A stretch of DNA of 64,000 nt. It comes from DASWLF01 sp963768765 (GTDB lineage: Bacteria; Desulfobacterota; Desulfobaccia; Desulfobaccales; 0-14-0-80-60-11). The translations under genes and the position numbers were made by a program. Each line of letters starts with the position of its first letter. Positions within the stretch are counted from its first letter, which is position 1. Below the pieces are notes generated by a model, which saw nothing but the letters and a program-made list of their open reading frames with translations, did not search any database and was not told where the DNA came from. This document shows positions 1 through 8,715 of the stretch, in pieces. The DNA is taken from the NCBI GenBank assembly GCA_963768765.1, contig CAVYJK010000032.1:124001-188000 (forward strand), in the 5' to 3' direction.

Positions 1-503
1 CTGGGCTGGCCGGACTGGGACAGATACACCGCCGCTGCCAGGTGAAGGGCGAAGCCGGGGGGGTCCTGGTGCTGGACGACTACGGCCACCACCCCACGGA
101 AATCGCCACCACCCTGGCCTCTCTGGCCCAGGCCTTTCCGGAGCGCCGCCTGGTGGTGGCCTTTCAGCCCCACCGCTATAGCCGCACCCGGGCTCTGCTG
201 CCGGAGTTCTTCCCGGTCTTCCACCGGGCCTCCCTGGTGTTCGTCACCGAAATCTACAGCGCTGGGGAGGCGCCCCTGGACGGGTTGAGCGGGCGGGCGG
301 TCTATGAAGGCATCCGCCAGAGCGGGCATGGGGCCGTTTATTTCGTTGAAGATAAGACGGCCGTGGCCGATAGTATCTTAAATCACCTCAACGCCGGGGA
401 CCTGGTCCTGACCCTGGGGGCGGGAGACATCTGGAAAACCGGGGAAGAGCTGCTGGCCCGCCTGAACCAGGAGCGGGCCGCTCCCGGGGTGGCTGAGCTA
501 TGA
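1..503 (+). CDS. murC: UDP-N-acetylmuramate--L-alanine ligase, C-terminal part
   Basis: Last ~167 residues of MurC, the ATP-dependent cytoplasmic ligase that adds L-alanine to UDP-MurNAc. The window opens inside the gene; the frame begins at base 3. The C-terminal Mur-ligase domain is recognisable from DDYGHHPTEI, QPHRYSRTRALL, the AGEAPLDG segment and LTLGAGDIW. The stop TGA overlaps the ATG of ftsQ (ATGA at 500-503), so the two are translationally coupled. In many relatives murB sits between murC and ftsQ; here it does not. Confidence 0.95.
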   Translation, partial: GLAGLGQIHRRCQVKGEAGGVLVLDDYGHHPTEIATTLASLAQAFPERRLVVAFQPHRYSRTRALLPEFFPVFHRASLVFVTEIYSAGEAPLDGLSGRAVYEGIRQSGHGAVYFVEDKTAVADSILNHLNAGDLVLTLGAGDIWKTGEELLARLNQERAAPGVAEL

Positions 504-1402
504 GGAAAAAGGCCGTGCCGCGAAACACCCGCCTCGTGCCTCAACGCCCGGTCAAAAAGGCCCGCTTCTTCTCCCGGGGCCAGCCCACGAACATCTACCG
601 CCGGAACCGGCAGGGCGGCGGCGGCAAAAAATCCTGGCTAAGCCTCATTCTCGTCTTCCTGGGAGTCCTAGGATTGATGGGCCTCTGTCTGGGTTTGGTA
701 TTCCTCTATCATCAACTCTTGACCTGCTCGGTGTTTTGCATTAAAGATATCAGCAACATTGAAATCGAGGGAACGCACCGGCTCACTCCCGAGGTGGTCC
801 TCCGTCTGGCCAAACTGGGCCCCGATACCAACCTCCTGGCCCTCCGGCCCGGCCAGGTGGAGCGGACCTTGCTGACCCATTCCTGGATTGCCCGGGCTGA
901 GCTGACCCGAAAATGGCCCCACCGGCTGCACCTCAAGATCCAGGAACGCCAGCCGGTGGCCCTGGTCCAGTTGGGAGAGGAACTCTATTACGTGGGTCGC
1001 CAGGGGAATCTGTTTAAGCCCATGTCTCCCGGGGATCCGCACAATTTTCCAGTAATCACGGGGTTGGCGCCGGAGCATTTCCGCTTGGTGGAAGGCGCCA
1101 TGCCGGAGATTTTGGCCCAGGCCTTTCAACTGCTGGAGGTGCTCAAAGGTGCCTCGCCGCCCCTGAACCTGGAAAATATTTCCGAGATCCATGCGGACTT
1201 GGAGCGGGGCTTTTCCATCTACGCCAATGGGCTGGGAGGCGCCCTGGAACTCGGCTTTAAGGATTATTCCCTAAAATTGGAAAAATTCGCCCAGATCTGG
1301 CCCGTGCTGACCCAAAAAGGCTACGCCGCCAGAATCGGGCGCATCAATCTCGACTATCCCCAGCGGGTGCTGATCACCCTCAAGGGCATGGAAGAGAACT
1401 GA
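500..1402 (+). CDS. ftsQ: Cell division protein FtsQ
   Basis: Bitopic inner-membrane divisome protein (300 aa) that links FtsB/FtsL to the early division proteins. A basic cytoplasmic N-terminus (about 1-45) is followed by one membrane span (about 46-70), a POTRA domain (about 82-150, starting IKDISNIEIEGTHRLTPEVV) and an FtsQ/DivIB beta domain. Length is normal for the family. It overlaps murC by 4 nt and is followed 12 nt later by ftsA, so the dcw genes are co-transcribed. Confidence 0.93.
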   Translation: MRKKAVPRNTRLVPQRPVKKARFFSRGQPTNIYRRNRQGGGGKKSWLSLILVFLGVLGLMGLCLGLVFLYHQLLTCSVFCIKDISNIEIEGTHRLTPEVVLRLAKLGPDTNLLALRPGQVERTLLTHSWIARAELTRKWPHRLHLKIQERQPVALVQLGEELYYVGRQGNLFKPMSPGDPHNFPVITGLAPEHFRLVEGAMPEILAQAFQLLEVLKGASPPLNLENISEIHADLERGFSIYANGLGGALELGFKDYSLKLEKFAQIWPVLTQKGYAARIGRINLDYPQRVLITLKGMEEN

Positions 1403-1414
1403 CAGGATGGAAAT

Positions 1415-2665
1415 GTGCCTCAAGACCTGATCGTCGGCTTGGACATCGGTACCACCAAGATTTGCGCCGTGGTGGGGGAAGTGCGGGACAACCAGGTGGA
1501 TATCGTGGGCCTGGGCCAGGCCCCCACCGCCGGGGGCCTGCGCAAGGGGGTGGTAGTCAACATTGAAAACACCGTCCGCGCCATCCGCAGAGCGGTGGAA
1601 GAAGCAGAAACCATGGCCGGCTGCGAAATCCGCTCCGTTTACGCCGGAGTGGGCGGCGGCCAGACCAAGGTGATCGACAGCCAGGGCATCATCGCCATCA
1701 AGGACCGGGAGGTGACCCCGGCGGACGTGGACCGGGTCATCGACACGGCCCGCACCGTGGCCATCCCTTCCGACCGGGAAGTGATCCACACCCTGGTCCA
1801 GGATTTCTTGATCGACGGCCAGGACGGCATCAAAGACCCGGTGGGCATCCACGGGGTGCGCCTGGAGTGCAAGGTCCACATCGTCACCGGCGCCATCCCT
1901 GCCCTCAATAATATTATGAAGTGCGCCAACCGGGCCGGCCTGGAAGTCAACGGCATCGCCCTGCAGACCCTGGCGGCGGGGGAGGCGGTGCTCACCGACG
2001 AAGAAAAGGAACTGGGGGTGGCCCTCATCGATTTCGGCGGCGGCACCACCGACCTGGCCATCTTTGCGGAAAACGCCCTCCGTTACAACTTCGTGCTGCC
2101 CGTGGGGGGCAACAACCTCACCAACGACATTGCCGTGGGGCTCCCCACCTCGCTCAACCACGCCGAAGACCTGAAGAAGCACTACGGCTCCTGTCTCAAC
2201 GTCCTGGAGGACCCCCAGGAGATCCTGGAGGTGCCGGGCCTCACCGGCCGGGAAACCCAAAGCATTGCCCGGAGCAAACTTGCCGAGATCATTCACGTGC
2301 GGGTGGCGGAGATCATCACTCTTTTGGGCAAAGAGGTCCAGCGGGCCCGGTTCGCCCATCCTCTGCACTCCGGCGCCGTGCTCGTGGGCGGCACCGCGTT
2401 GGTGGACGGTCTGCCGCAGCTGGCCGCCGAAGTCTTCAACATGCACACCCGCATCGGTTATCCCATGGGGGTCAGCGGCCTCATCGACGTGATCCACGAC
2501 CCCTCCTACGCCACCGGCGTGGGCCTGGTGCTGTACGGTTTCCGGTCGCAACAGAAGGCCCAGCGCGGCACGCCCGAGCGCTGGCCCGCGGCCCGCTGGT
2601 CCGGCCGCCCATCCGGCGGCGGCTTCTGGAGCCGGGTCAAAAAATGGTTCCGGGAAGTGGTATGA
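1415..2665 (+). CDS. ftsA: Cell division protein FtsA
   Basis: Actin-like ATPase (416 aa) that anchors FtsZ to the membrane. The start is GTG at 1415 behind AGGATGG; the ATG two bases earlier is out of frame and soon stops. Visible are the phosphate-1 loop (GLDIGTTKICAVVGEV, near residue 8), the SHS2 1C region, the phosphate-2 motif (LIDFGGGTTDLAIF) and a C-terminal amphipathic helix (FWSRVKKWFREVV) for membrane targeting. It lies between ftsQ and ftsZ, as in most bacteria. Confidence 0.96.
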   Translation: MPQDLIVGLDIGTTKICAVVGEVRDNQVDIVGLGQAPTAGGLRKGVVVNIENTVRAIRRAVEEAETMAGCEIRSVYAGVGGGQTKVIDSQGIIAIKDREVTPADVDRVIDTARTVAIPSDREVIHTLVQDFLIDGQDGIKDPVGIHGVRLECKVHIVTGAIPALNNIMKCANRAGLEVNGIALQTLAAGEAVLTDEEKELGVALIDFGGGTTDLAIFAENALRYNFVLPVGGNNLTNDIAVGLPTSLNHAEDLKKHYGSCLNVLEDPQEILEVPGLTGRETQSIARSKLAEIIHVRVAEIITLLGKEVQRARFAHPLHSGAVLVGGTALVDGLPQLAAEVFNMHTRIGYPMGVSGLIDVIHDPSYATGVGLVLYGFRSQQKAQRGTPERWPAARWSGRPSGGGFWSRVKKWFREVV

Positions 2666-2708
2666 ATCAGCCAAACATGTTAAGATGATTCCCGAGGGGG
2701 TTTACAAG

Positions 2709-3914
2709 ATGAAGATTCAATTGGTCCCCAACGAATTGTCGGCAAAGATCAAGGTCCTGGGAGTGGGCGGGGCCGGCGGCAACGCGGTCAACGACATGAT
2801 CGCCTCCCAGATGGTGGGGGTGGACTTCATCTCGGCCAATACCGACGCCCAGTCCCTGGAACGCAGTCTGGCGCCCGTCAAGATCCAGTTGGGGACCAAC
2901 GTGACCCGGGGCCTGGGGGCCGGGGGCGACCCCGAAGTGGGGCGCAACGCCACCCTGGAAGAAGGCGAACGCCTCAAGCAAGTCCTCCAGGGGGCCGACA
3001 TGGTGTTCATCGCCGCGGGCATGGGCGGCGGCACCGGCACCGGCGGCGCCCCGGTGGTGGCCGAACTGAGCCGGGAACTGGGGGCCCTCACCGTGGCCGT
3101 GGTGAGCAAACCCTTCGAATTCGAAGGCAAGATGAAGCGGCGCCTGGCCGAAAGCGGCATCGAAGAGCTGCGCCGGGTGGTGGACACCATCATCACCATC
3201 CCCAACGACCGCCTCTTTTCCCTGAGTTCCAAAAATTCCCGCATCAAGGACGTCTTCGGCATGGCCAACGAAGTCCTGGGCTTTGCGGTGCGGGGCATCT
3301 CCGACCTCATCATGGTGCCCGGCTTCATCAACGTGGATTTCGCCGACGTGCGCACCGTCATGAAGGAGCGGGGCATGGCCCTGATGGGCACCGGCATCGC
3401 CAACGGCGGCAACCGGGCGGCGGACGCGGCCCACAAGGCCATCTCCAGCCCGCTGCTGGAAGACATCTCCATCCGGGGCGCCCGGGGCATCCTCATCAAC
3501 ATCACCGCCACCCCCGACATCTCCATGGAGGAGTTGAAGGAGATCTGCGGCATCGTCCAGGAAGAGGCCCACGAAGACGCCATCATCAAGTGGGGCCTGG
3601 TCTATGACGAGAGCCTGAACGAGGAGATCCGGGTGACGGTCATCGCCACCGGCATCGGCAAGCGCTTGGAAGCCCCGGCCGCGGACCTGGGGGCCTGGTC
3701 CCAAACCCCCCAGGGCCAGCCCGAAGACCTGGAGATCCCCACCATCCTGCGCCAGACCCCCGCGGACCCCACCCGGCCCGCCGCCGAAAGCAAGCCCGCG
3801 GAGAAACGGTCTTTTGGAGTCATCGGGGCCAAAAAATACATCGTCCACCCCGACCTGCAATACGAGGAGAACGAACTGGACACCCCGCCTTTCCTGAGAA
3901 AGGAGCAAAACTGA
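2709..3914 (+). CDS. ftsZ: Cell division GTPase FtsZ
   Basis: Tubulin-like GTPase forming the Z ring, about 401 aa. An in-frame ATG exists at 2685, but the one at 2709 has a GAGGGGG ribosome site just upstream and gives the usual N-terminus (MKIQLVPNELSAKIKVLGVG). The nucleotide-binding GVGGAGGNAVNDM and the tubulin signature GGGTGTGGAP are intact. The C-terminal peptide ends DTPPFLRKE, the conserved tail that binds FtsA and other partners. Last gene of the division cluster; a hairpin follows. Confidence 0.97.
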   Translation: MKIQLVPNELSAKIKVLGVGGAGGNAVNDMIASQMVGVDFISANTDAQSLERSLAPVKIQLGTNVTRGLGAGGDPEVGRNATLEEGERLKQVLQGADMVFIAAGMGGGTGTGGAPVVAELSRELGALTVAVVSKPFEFEGKMKRRLAESGIEELRRVVDTIITIPNDRLFSLSSKNSRIKDVFGMANEVLGFAVRGISDLIMVPGFINVDFADVRTVMKERGMALMGTGIANGGNRAADAAHKAISSPLLEDISIRGARGILINITATPDISMEELKEICGIVQEEAHEDAIIKWGLVYDESLNEEIRVTVIATGIGKRLEAPAADLGAWSQTPQGQPEDLEIPTILRQTPADPTRPAAESKPAEKRSFGVIGAKKYIVHPDLQYEENELDTPPFLRKEQN

Positions 3915-3947
3915 TTAAAAAACGGTTTTGGGTTTTGGGTTTTGGGT

Positions 3948-3979
3948 GGGGGCGTGATTTATCACGCCCCTTCATTAAT
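3948..3979 (+). terminator. Hairpin after ftsZ
   Basis: A near-perfect palindrome, GGGGCGTGATTTATCACGCCCC, is followed by a short T-containing stretch (TTCATT). It lies 35 nt after the ftsZ stop and would end the division transcript. The same GGCGTGAT/ATCACGCC core recurs at 43757-43776, so it may also belong to a dispersed palindrome family. Confidence 0.6.
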
Positions 3980-3984
3980 CTCCG

Positions 3985-4085
3985 GGGGATAATTACCCCC
4001 CTTTTCTAAAGGGGGGCAAGGGGGGATTAAAAATCCCATTAAAATCCCCCTAAATCCCCCTTTAACAAAGGGGGACTTTAAATTG
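3985..4085. repeat. MITE-like C/G-run palindromic element, type 1
   Basis: About 100 bp built of short inverted blocks (CCCCCTTT..AAAGGGGG, GGGGGATT..AATCCCCC) that can fold into a long imperfect hairpin. A second copy with the same block order is at 47230-47335. No coding capacity. Confidence 0.6.
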
Positions 4086-4130
4086 CTCCTGCAAATGCTA
4101 CCTTTGCTCCCGTCCTGACCGGTTTCCCCT

Positions 4131-5885
4131 ATGTCCGCCCGGATCAAAACCCGCCTGCAAGAACTTCTGTCCCAGGAAAAGGGGGCGGTGGTGCGGGAAT
4201 GGGGGGCGTCCTGGCCCATCGCCCTGGTCTACCCCCAGATCTACCCCGTGGCCATGGGCAACCTGGGGTTCCAGGCCATCTACCACCTCCTCAACCGGGC
4301 CCCCGGCCTGGTGTGCGAGCGGGCCTTCCTGCCCACCCCCGAGGAGTGGCAGGAGCACCGGCGCACCCGTACCCCGATCCTTACCCTGGAGTCCCAGCGG
4401 CCGCTTACCGATTTCGCCGCGGTGGCCTTTTCCATCTCCTTTGAGGCCGACTACCCATACGTGCTGCAGATTCTGGCCGGCGCCGGGATTCCCTTGCGAG
4501 CCGCCGACCGGGGGCCCGGGGACCCCCTGGTGCTGGCCGGCGGGGTGGCCACCTTCCTCAACCCCGAGCCCCTGGCCCCCTTCGTGGACGCCTTTTTCCT
4601 GGGGGAGGGGGAAGCCGGGGCCGCGCCCTTCTTCCAGTTTCTCGCCGAAGGCCCCCCCGCCGGGGACCGCCTCCAAATGCTGCGGGAACTGGCCCAAACC
4701 GTGCCCGGCACCTATGTGCCCGCCGGCTACCGCCCCGTCTACCAGGCCGACGGCACCCTGGCGGCCTTTGAGCCCCAGGCCGGCTACCCCGAGCGAGTGA
4801 CTGCCCCCCACCTGCCGGAGTTGGCCCCCTACCCTACCCACAGCCACCTTCTGGCCCCCCAGAGCGAGTGGGGCGAGATGTTCCTGGTGGAGACGGGCCG
4901 GGGCTGCTCCCGGGGCTGCCGCTTTTGCGCCGCGGGCTTCGTCTACCGCCCACCCCGGGAGCGCCCCTTAGAGGAGCTCTGGGCCCAGGTCCAGCGAGGC
5001 CTCATGGAAAAGCGCAAGGTGGGCCTGGTGGGGGCCGCGGTCTCCGACCACCCGGCGGTCAAGGAACTGTGCCGCCGGGTCCTGGCCGCCGGCGGCCACC
5101 TGGGCATCAGTTCGCTTAGGGCCGATTCCGCCGACGCCGAGCTTTTTGGGCTGCTGGCCCAGGGGGGCGTGCGCAGCGTGGCCCTGGCCCCGGAGGCCGG
5201 GAGCGAGCGCCTGCGCCGGGTCCTCAACAAGGGCCTCACCCAGGAGGACCTGGCCCGGGCCGCTCTGGCTCTCGCCCAATCCGGCATTCCCCAATTGCGC
5301 CTCTACTTCATGGTGGGCCTCCCCACCGAGACCCGGGAGGACGTCGCCGAAATCCCCCGCCTGGTGCGCTACCTGGAACACCGGGTGGTGAAGGAGAGCG
5401 CCGGCAAGAGGCGCCTGGGCCTCATCACCCTGAGCCTGTCGTCCTTCGTCCCCAAGCCCTTCACCCCCTTCCAATGGAGTCCCTTCACCGAGGTGCCGGA
5501 GCTGAAAAAGCGCTTGAAGCTGGTGACCCGGGAGTTCCACGGCGTCAAAGAGGTGCGGGTGCACACCGACCTGCCCAAGTGGGCCTACGTCCAGGCTGTG
5601 ATCGCCCGGGGCGACCGCCGGGTGGGGGACCTCTTGCTGGCCGCCCACGAGCAGGGCTGGAACCGGGCCCTTCAGGAAAGCCCCGTCAACCCGGACTTTT
5701 TTACTCTCCGGGAACGGCGCCCGGATGAACTCTTCCCCTGGGACTTCATCGACCACGGCCTGAAGAAGGACTACCTCTGGGAAGAATACCAGCGGGCCCT
5801 GGAAGAAAAGGAGACCCCGCCCTGCCGGCCCCTGGTCTGCAAACGGTGCGGGATTTGTAAGGGGGAGGAGGGCGAAGAGAACTAG
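4131..5885 (+). CDS. B12-binding-type radical SAM protein
   Basis: 584 aa. The N-terminal ~230 residues resemble the B12-binding-like domain that precedes the radical SAM core in this family. The [4Fe-4S]-SAM motif is CSRGCRFC, near residue 260, inside GRGCSRGCRFCAAGFVYRPP. The extreme C-terminus has a cysteine-rich tail (CKRCGIC). It resembles the widespread family annotated as B12-binding domain-containing radical SAM protein, whose substrate is unknown; in other genomes it is often fused to or beside a DUF2344 protein, which is not seen here. Transcribed alone. Confidence 0.85.
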   Translation: MSARIKTRLQELLSQEKGAVVREWGASWPIALVYPQIYPVAMGNLGFQAIYHLLNRAPGLVCERAFLPTPEEWQEHRRTRTPILTLESQRPLTDFAAVAFSISFEADYPYVLQILAGAGIPLRAADRGPGDPLVLAGGVATFLNPEPLAPFVDAFFLGEGEAGAAPFFQFLAEGPPAGDRLQMLRELAQTVPGTYVPAGYRPVYQADGTLAAFEPQAGYPERVTAPHLPELAPYPTHSHLLAPQSEWGEMFLVETGRGCSRGCRFCAAGFVYRPPRERPLEELWAQVQRGLMEKRKVGLVGAAVSDHPAVKELCRRVLAAGGHLGISSLRADSADAELFGLLAQGGVRSVALAPEAGSERLRRVLNKGLTQEDLARAALALAQSGIPQLRLYFMVGLPTETREDVAEIPRLVRYLEHRVVKESAGKRRLGLITLSLSSFVPKPFTPFQWSPFTEVPELKKRLKLVTREFHGVKEVRVHTDLPKWAYVQAVIARGDRRVGDLLLAAHEQGWNRALQESPVNPDFFTLRERRPDELFPWDFIDHGLKKDYLWEEYQRALEEKETPPCRPLVCKRCGICKGEEGEEN

Positions 5886-5914
5886 GATTGTGGGGAAGGA
5901 GGCCAGGGGCCTTC

Positions 5915-6008
5915 CACAGGCGAGACGCCTGTGCCACCAGCCCCTGCGCTTAAAAAAAACTTCCCCAAACCCCTTAAGTTTTGGTGGCACAGGCTTCCAG
6001 CCGGTGCT
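5915..6008. repeat. Pair of inverted REP palindromes (REPIN-like)
   Basis: Two short palindromes in inverse orientation: the first (5915-5938) ends GCCTGTGCCACC and the second (5983-6008) starts with its exact complement GGTGGCACAGGC. Each can form its own hairpin (for example CACAGGC..GCCTGTG). The consensus resembles the REP flanking the RAYT gene at 53 kb. The rest of 5886-6102 holds no gene. Confidence 0.6.
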
Positions 6009-6102
6009 TTCTTTACCCGTTCCCAAGCGGGAGATTGGGAACCAGAGGAAAAAAGCCCGGCGGGACCAGGCTGGAATCCACTGAATAATAGGGGCGTCTC
6101 TG

Positions 6103-6624
6103 CTACACCACCTTGGCCCCCAGGACCCGCTGCATGTGTTTCAGGGCGAAGGCGTGGGCCTCGGGGTCGAAGTCCGCCACCCCGTCCCGGTAAACCAGGG
6201 TGGGCAGGTCCCGGTCGAAAAGTTCCTTGACGGTCTCCATCACGCAGATGGAGGTGCAGACCCCCACCACCTCCACCCGCGCCACCCGCTCTTTTTGCAG
6301 GATCTCATCCAGGTTGGTGCGGGCAAAGGCGCTGTAGCGGGTCTTTTCCACCCGGTAATCGCCCGGCTTTAGCGGCAGTTCCGGAATAACCTGGGCCCCC
6401 CAACTGCCCTTGACGGCATGGGGGGCGAAGTGCTTGAACTCCCGGTCATCTGAAGCATGGGCGTCGCAGATAAAGACCACCACCCCGCCCTGGGCCTGGA
6501 CTGCCTCGATTTTGGCGGCCACAAAGGGGATGATGGCCCGTCCCCGGGCCCCTACATACAAGGCGCCCTGGGGGTCGATGAAGTCATTCAACATGTCCGC
6601 CACGATCAACGCGGTTTTGCCCAT
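6103..6624 (-). CDS. Nicotinamidase / isochorismatase-family hydrolase
   Basis: 173 aa cysteine hydrolase of the isochorismatase fold, probably a nicotinamidase that deamidates nicotinamide to nicotinate for NAD salvage. The catalytic triad can be read: Asp10 (VADMLNDF), Lys94 (RVEKTRYSAF) and Cys127 (GVCTSICVMET). Asp54, His56 and later histidines (FKHFAPHA) fit the metal site of PncA-type enzymes. Length is short but complete. It stands alone between repeat-rich spacers; other isochorismatase-family amidases cannot be excluded. Confidence 0.8.
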   Translation of the reverse strand: MGKTALIVADMLNDFIDPQGALYVGARGRAIIPFVAAKIEAVQAQGGVVVFICDAHASDDREFKHFAPHAVKGSWGAQVIPELPLKPGDYRVEKTRYSAFARTNLDEILQKERVARVEVVGVCTSICVMETVKELFDRDLPTLVYRDGVADFDPEAHAFALKHMQRVLGAKVV

Positions 6625-6639
6625 GGTGGTGGCCTCCGG

Positions 6640-6890
6640 AGAGCGGCATGCAGCAGATTGTCAAAAGATAATGGCTGGTGGGGGGTAAGGCAAGGGGAAG
6701 ACATTGGTAAGGCGCCGGGCGCACCATAAGTGTTATCGGCAGGGTAAGTCGGGGCCGCAGGTCCCGCCTTACTCTGCCCCTTATGCGGGTTGGGGGAGGG
6801 TCATTAGCCTTTGGCTAATGACCCAGATATGTAAAAATGGGCCGTAGGCCCATTCGGGCAGGGCCGTTGGCCCTGGCCCCCTCCCCAATT
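6640..6890. repeat. Intergenic composite palindromic repeat
   Basis: Gene-free spacer with G/C-rich inverted blocks (AGTCGGGGCCGC..GTCCCGCCTTACT, TCATTAGCC..GGCTAATGA, GGGCCGTAGGCCC, AGGGCCGTTGGCCCT). The blocks match those in the spacers at 27.5 kb and 55.1 kb, in opposite order. It separates the nicotinamidase and dsrE2 genes. Confidence 0.5.
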
Positions 6891-6891
6891 C

Positions 6892-7494
6892 CTACACAAA
6901 CAGGGTGATATCCGCGTCCGCGGCGTAGTCCAGGAAGGTGCCGGCCCCGGCGAACTCCAGGCCGTCGATGAGGTCCTCTTTCTTGATGCCCAGGACATCC
7001 AGGGTCATCTGGCAGGCGATGAGCTTAACCCCGTTTTCCTTAGCCAGGTCGATGAGATCCGGGATGGTGGGGACCCCGCCCTTTTTCATCCAGTCCTTCA
7101 TCATCCAGGAGGCCATGCGGGTCATGCCGGGCAGCACCCCCACGATGTTGGGCATGGGCACCGGCATGGCCGGGTTGGCCAGGGGCGGGATCTTCAGATC
7201 CCGGTACTTCTTCTTGTTGACGATATCAAGCCCGTAGAAGCTGAAAAAGATGGCCGCCTCCATGTCCATGGCCGCCGCGGTGGTGGCCAGGATCAGGGGG
7301 GGATAAGCCATGTCCAGGGTGCCTTTGGTGGCGACGATGGCCACCCGTTTGGGGCGGGTCACATCCAGGCCCTGGCGTTTCAATTCCGCGGCCACCTGAA
7401 GGCGCACTTGCTCGGTGATGAAGTTTTCCAACTCCGGGGTCAAGGCGAGGCCGCCGGCCGCGGCCGCGACTGCGGATTCTTCCTTCTTAGCCAT
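6892..7494 (-). CDS. dsrE2: DsrE2-family sulfur-trafficking protein
   Basis: 200 aa, last gene of the minus-strand sulfur-carrier operon. The Rossmann-like DsrE fold is suggested by KRVAIVATKGTLDMAYPPLI and a second half with a conserved cysteine (VKLIACQMTLDVLGI, about residue 170). An Ala-rich N-terminus and a Met/Pro-rich middle (ANPAMPVPMPNIVG) are typical of the longer DsrE2 type. DsrE2 proteins relay sulfane sulfur with TusA. It lies 14 nt after the DsrH-like gene, consistent with one transcript from tusA. Confidence 0.8.
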   Translation of the reverse strand: MAKKEESAVAAAAGGLALTPELENFITEQVRLQVAAELKRQGLDVTRPKRVAIVATKGTLDMAYPPLILATTAAAMDMEAAIFFSFYGLDIVNKKKYRDLKIPPLANPAMPVPMPNIVGVLPGMTRMASWMMKDWMKKGGVPTIPDLIDLAKENGVKLIACQMTLDVLGIKKEDLIDGLEFAGAGTFLDYAADADITLFV

Positions 7495-7508
7495 AATCTC
7501 TTACCTCC

Positions 7509-7682
7509 CTACCACCAGGAGATTACCTGGTCATGATTCAGCACCAGGTCCAGCAGGCGGTCATAATCCACCGGCTCCTGGTACAGGGAAAATTCCTGGG
7601 CCTCCCGGTCCCGGGAGGTGATGGCCACCAACTCCTTGGTCTCCTCATCCGGCGGATGCCGGTATACGTGTAGAATCTTCAT
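7509..7682 (-). CDS. Short DsrH/TusB-like protein
   Basis: 57 aa, starting MKILHVYRHPP. Its last ~20 residues (VDYDRLLDLVLNHDQVISWW) match the conserved C-terminal end of DsrH/TusB, which in the DsrEFH/TusBCD complex binds persulfide. It is much shorter than normal DsrH (about 95-100 aa), so it may be a reduced variant and the cysteine-bearing part is missing; no cysteine is present. It sits between the DsrF-like and dsrE2 genes with gaps of 8 and 14 nt. Confidence 0.65.
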   Translation of the reverse strand: MKILHVYRHPPDEETKELVAITSRDREAQEFSLYQEPVDYDRLLDLVLNHDQVISWW

Positions 7683-7690
7683 AGCTCCTC

Positions 7691-7975
7691 TCAGAAGGGA
7701 ATGACGACGTCCTGCTCCCTTAGCAGCTCTCCCATGTCGGCCAGGCTCAGGTAAGCGAAGCCGTGCTTGGCCACGTTGGCCGGGTGGTTGCTGAAGCGCC
7801 GGCCCTCCATTTCGTCCAGGAAACCCAGGTTGTCGGTGAAGGCCTCGTCCAGGGCCACTTCGTAGTCCAGGACCAGGTAAGTCACCTGGTGGTCCTCCAA
7901 CAGGCACCCCAGGCTGGAGCGCAGGGCCTCGTACTGCCGCTGGGGCTGCCGGGCCAGTACCGCGACTTTTTTCAT
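7691..7975 (-). CDS. DsrE/DsrF-family small protein
   Basis: 94 aa. The start MKKVAVLARQPQRQYEALRS and alternating strand/helix pattern fit a DsrE/DsrF-like fold; one cysteine (SSLGCLLEDH, residue ~24) could carry persulfide. Position between another DsrE-like gene and the DsrH-like gene supports a DsrEFH-type assembly. Family assignment rests on size, fold pattern and context rather than a diagnostic motif. Confidence 0.6.
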   Translation of the reverse strand: MKKVAVLARQPQRQYEALRSSLGCLLEDHQVTYLVLDYEVALDEAFTDNLGFLDEMEGRRFSNHPANVAKHGFAYLSLADMGELLREQDVVIPF

Positions 7976-7991
7976 CTTGAGCCAAACCTCC

Positions 7992-8297
7992 TTACAACAC
8001 CAGGTAGTGGGGGTAATCTTCCAGCATTTCCGCGTGCTTGGCCTGGGTGGCGAAATCCTTGAACCCCAGGCCCGGCACCTCCCCCTTAAGGCCGTGGGCC
8101 CGGAAGCTCACCTCGCAGAGGGCCAGTTTGGCCCGGCCGGCCAGCTGGCCGAAGCGGGGGTCCTGGGTGAGCAGCACCCCGTCCCCGGTGAGGAAGACCA
8201 CCACCGGCACGGCGTGCCTTTCCGCGGCCCCCACCAGTCCCAGGAGGTGGTCCAGGGAATCCCTGGTGGCTACCAGTATTCCTAAAGGTCCTTTCAC
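7992..8297 (-). CDS. DsrE-family protein
   Basis: 101 aa. The N-terminal KGPLGILVATRDSLDHLLGL and VPVVVFLTGDGVLLTQDPR match the DsrE/TusD layout (nucleotide-like Rossmann strand, then a loop), and a single cysteine in LALCEVSFRAHGL aligns with the DsrE active cysteine. It lies 10 nt after tusA, from which it could accept or pass sulfur. Confidence 0.7.
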   Translation of the reverse strand: MKGPLGILVATRDSLDHLLGLVGAAERHAVPVVVFLTGDGVLLTQDPRFGQLAGRAKLALCEVSFRAHGLKGEVPGLGFKDFATQAKHAEMLEDYPHYLVL

Positions 8298-8307
8298 GGT
8301 GTCCGCC

Positions 8308-8544
8308 TCATTTCTTCTGGAGATAGAAATGGAAGACCTCGCCTTCCTCTTCCACTCCCAGGTAGGTGTTGCCGGTGCGGGCCGCCCAGCTGGGCAGGTC
8401 GTTCTTGGAGCCGGGGTCCGTGCCCACCACTTCCAGGACCTGGCCGCTGGCCAGCTCCGCCATGGCCTTCTTGGTTTTGAGCAAAGGCAACGGACAGGCG
8501 TCCCCGCGGCAATCCAGGGTCCGCTGGGGGGTGAATTTACTCAT
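8308..8544 (-). CDS. tusA: TusA-family sulfur carrier
   Basis: 78 aa sulfur carrier of the SirA/TusA/YedF family. The signature is CPLP with Cys17 as the persulfide-carrying residue (DCRGDACPLPLLKTKKAM). A two-layer alpha/beta fold of this length is complete. As first gene of the tusA-dsrE-dsrF-dsrH-dsrE2 run it likely hands sulfur between the DsrE-type proteins. A ribosome site (AGGAGAG) precedes the ATG. Confidence 0.92.
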   Translation of the reverse strand: MSKFTPQRTLDCRGDACPLPLLKTKKAMAELASGQVLEVVGTDPGSKNDLPSWAARTGNTYLGVEEEGEVFHFYLQKK

Positions 8545-8715
8545 GCGCTGCTCTCCTTAAAGATGGGTTTGGTTATTAATTGCGGCCTGCCAGATAGCCG
8601 GTTTCCGGGCGCCAGGCCGGGACTTCGGGGGCGGCGCCCCGTGCCCTTCAGGCTACGGGGGCCCTCCCCTTTGGGCCACCTGGAGTCCAACTGAAACTGG
8701 AACCTCGAAACTCTT

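Noticed and set aside
1271..2674. Large minus-strand open frames opposite ftsA and ftsZ
   Set aside because: High-GC shadow frames; the plus-strand genes are unmistakable.
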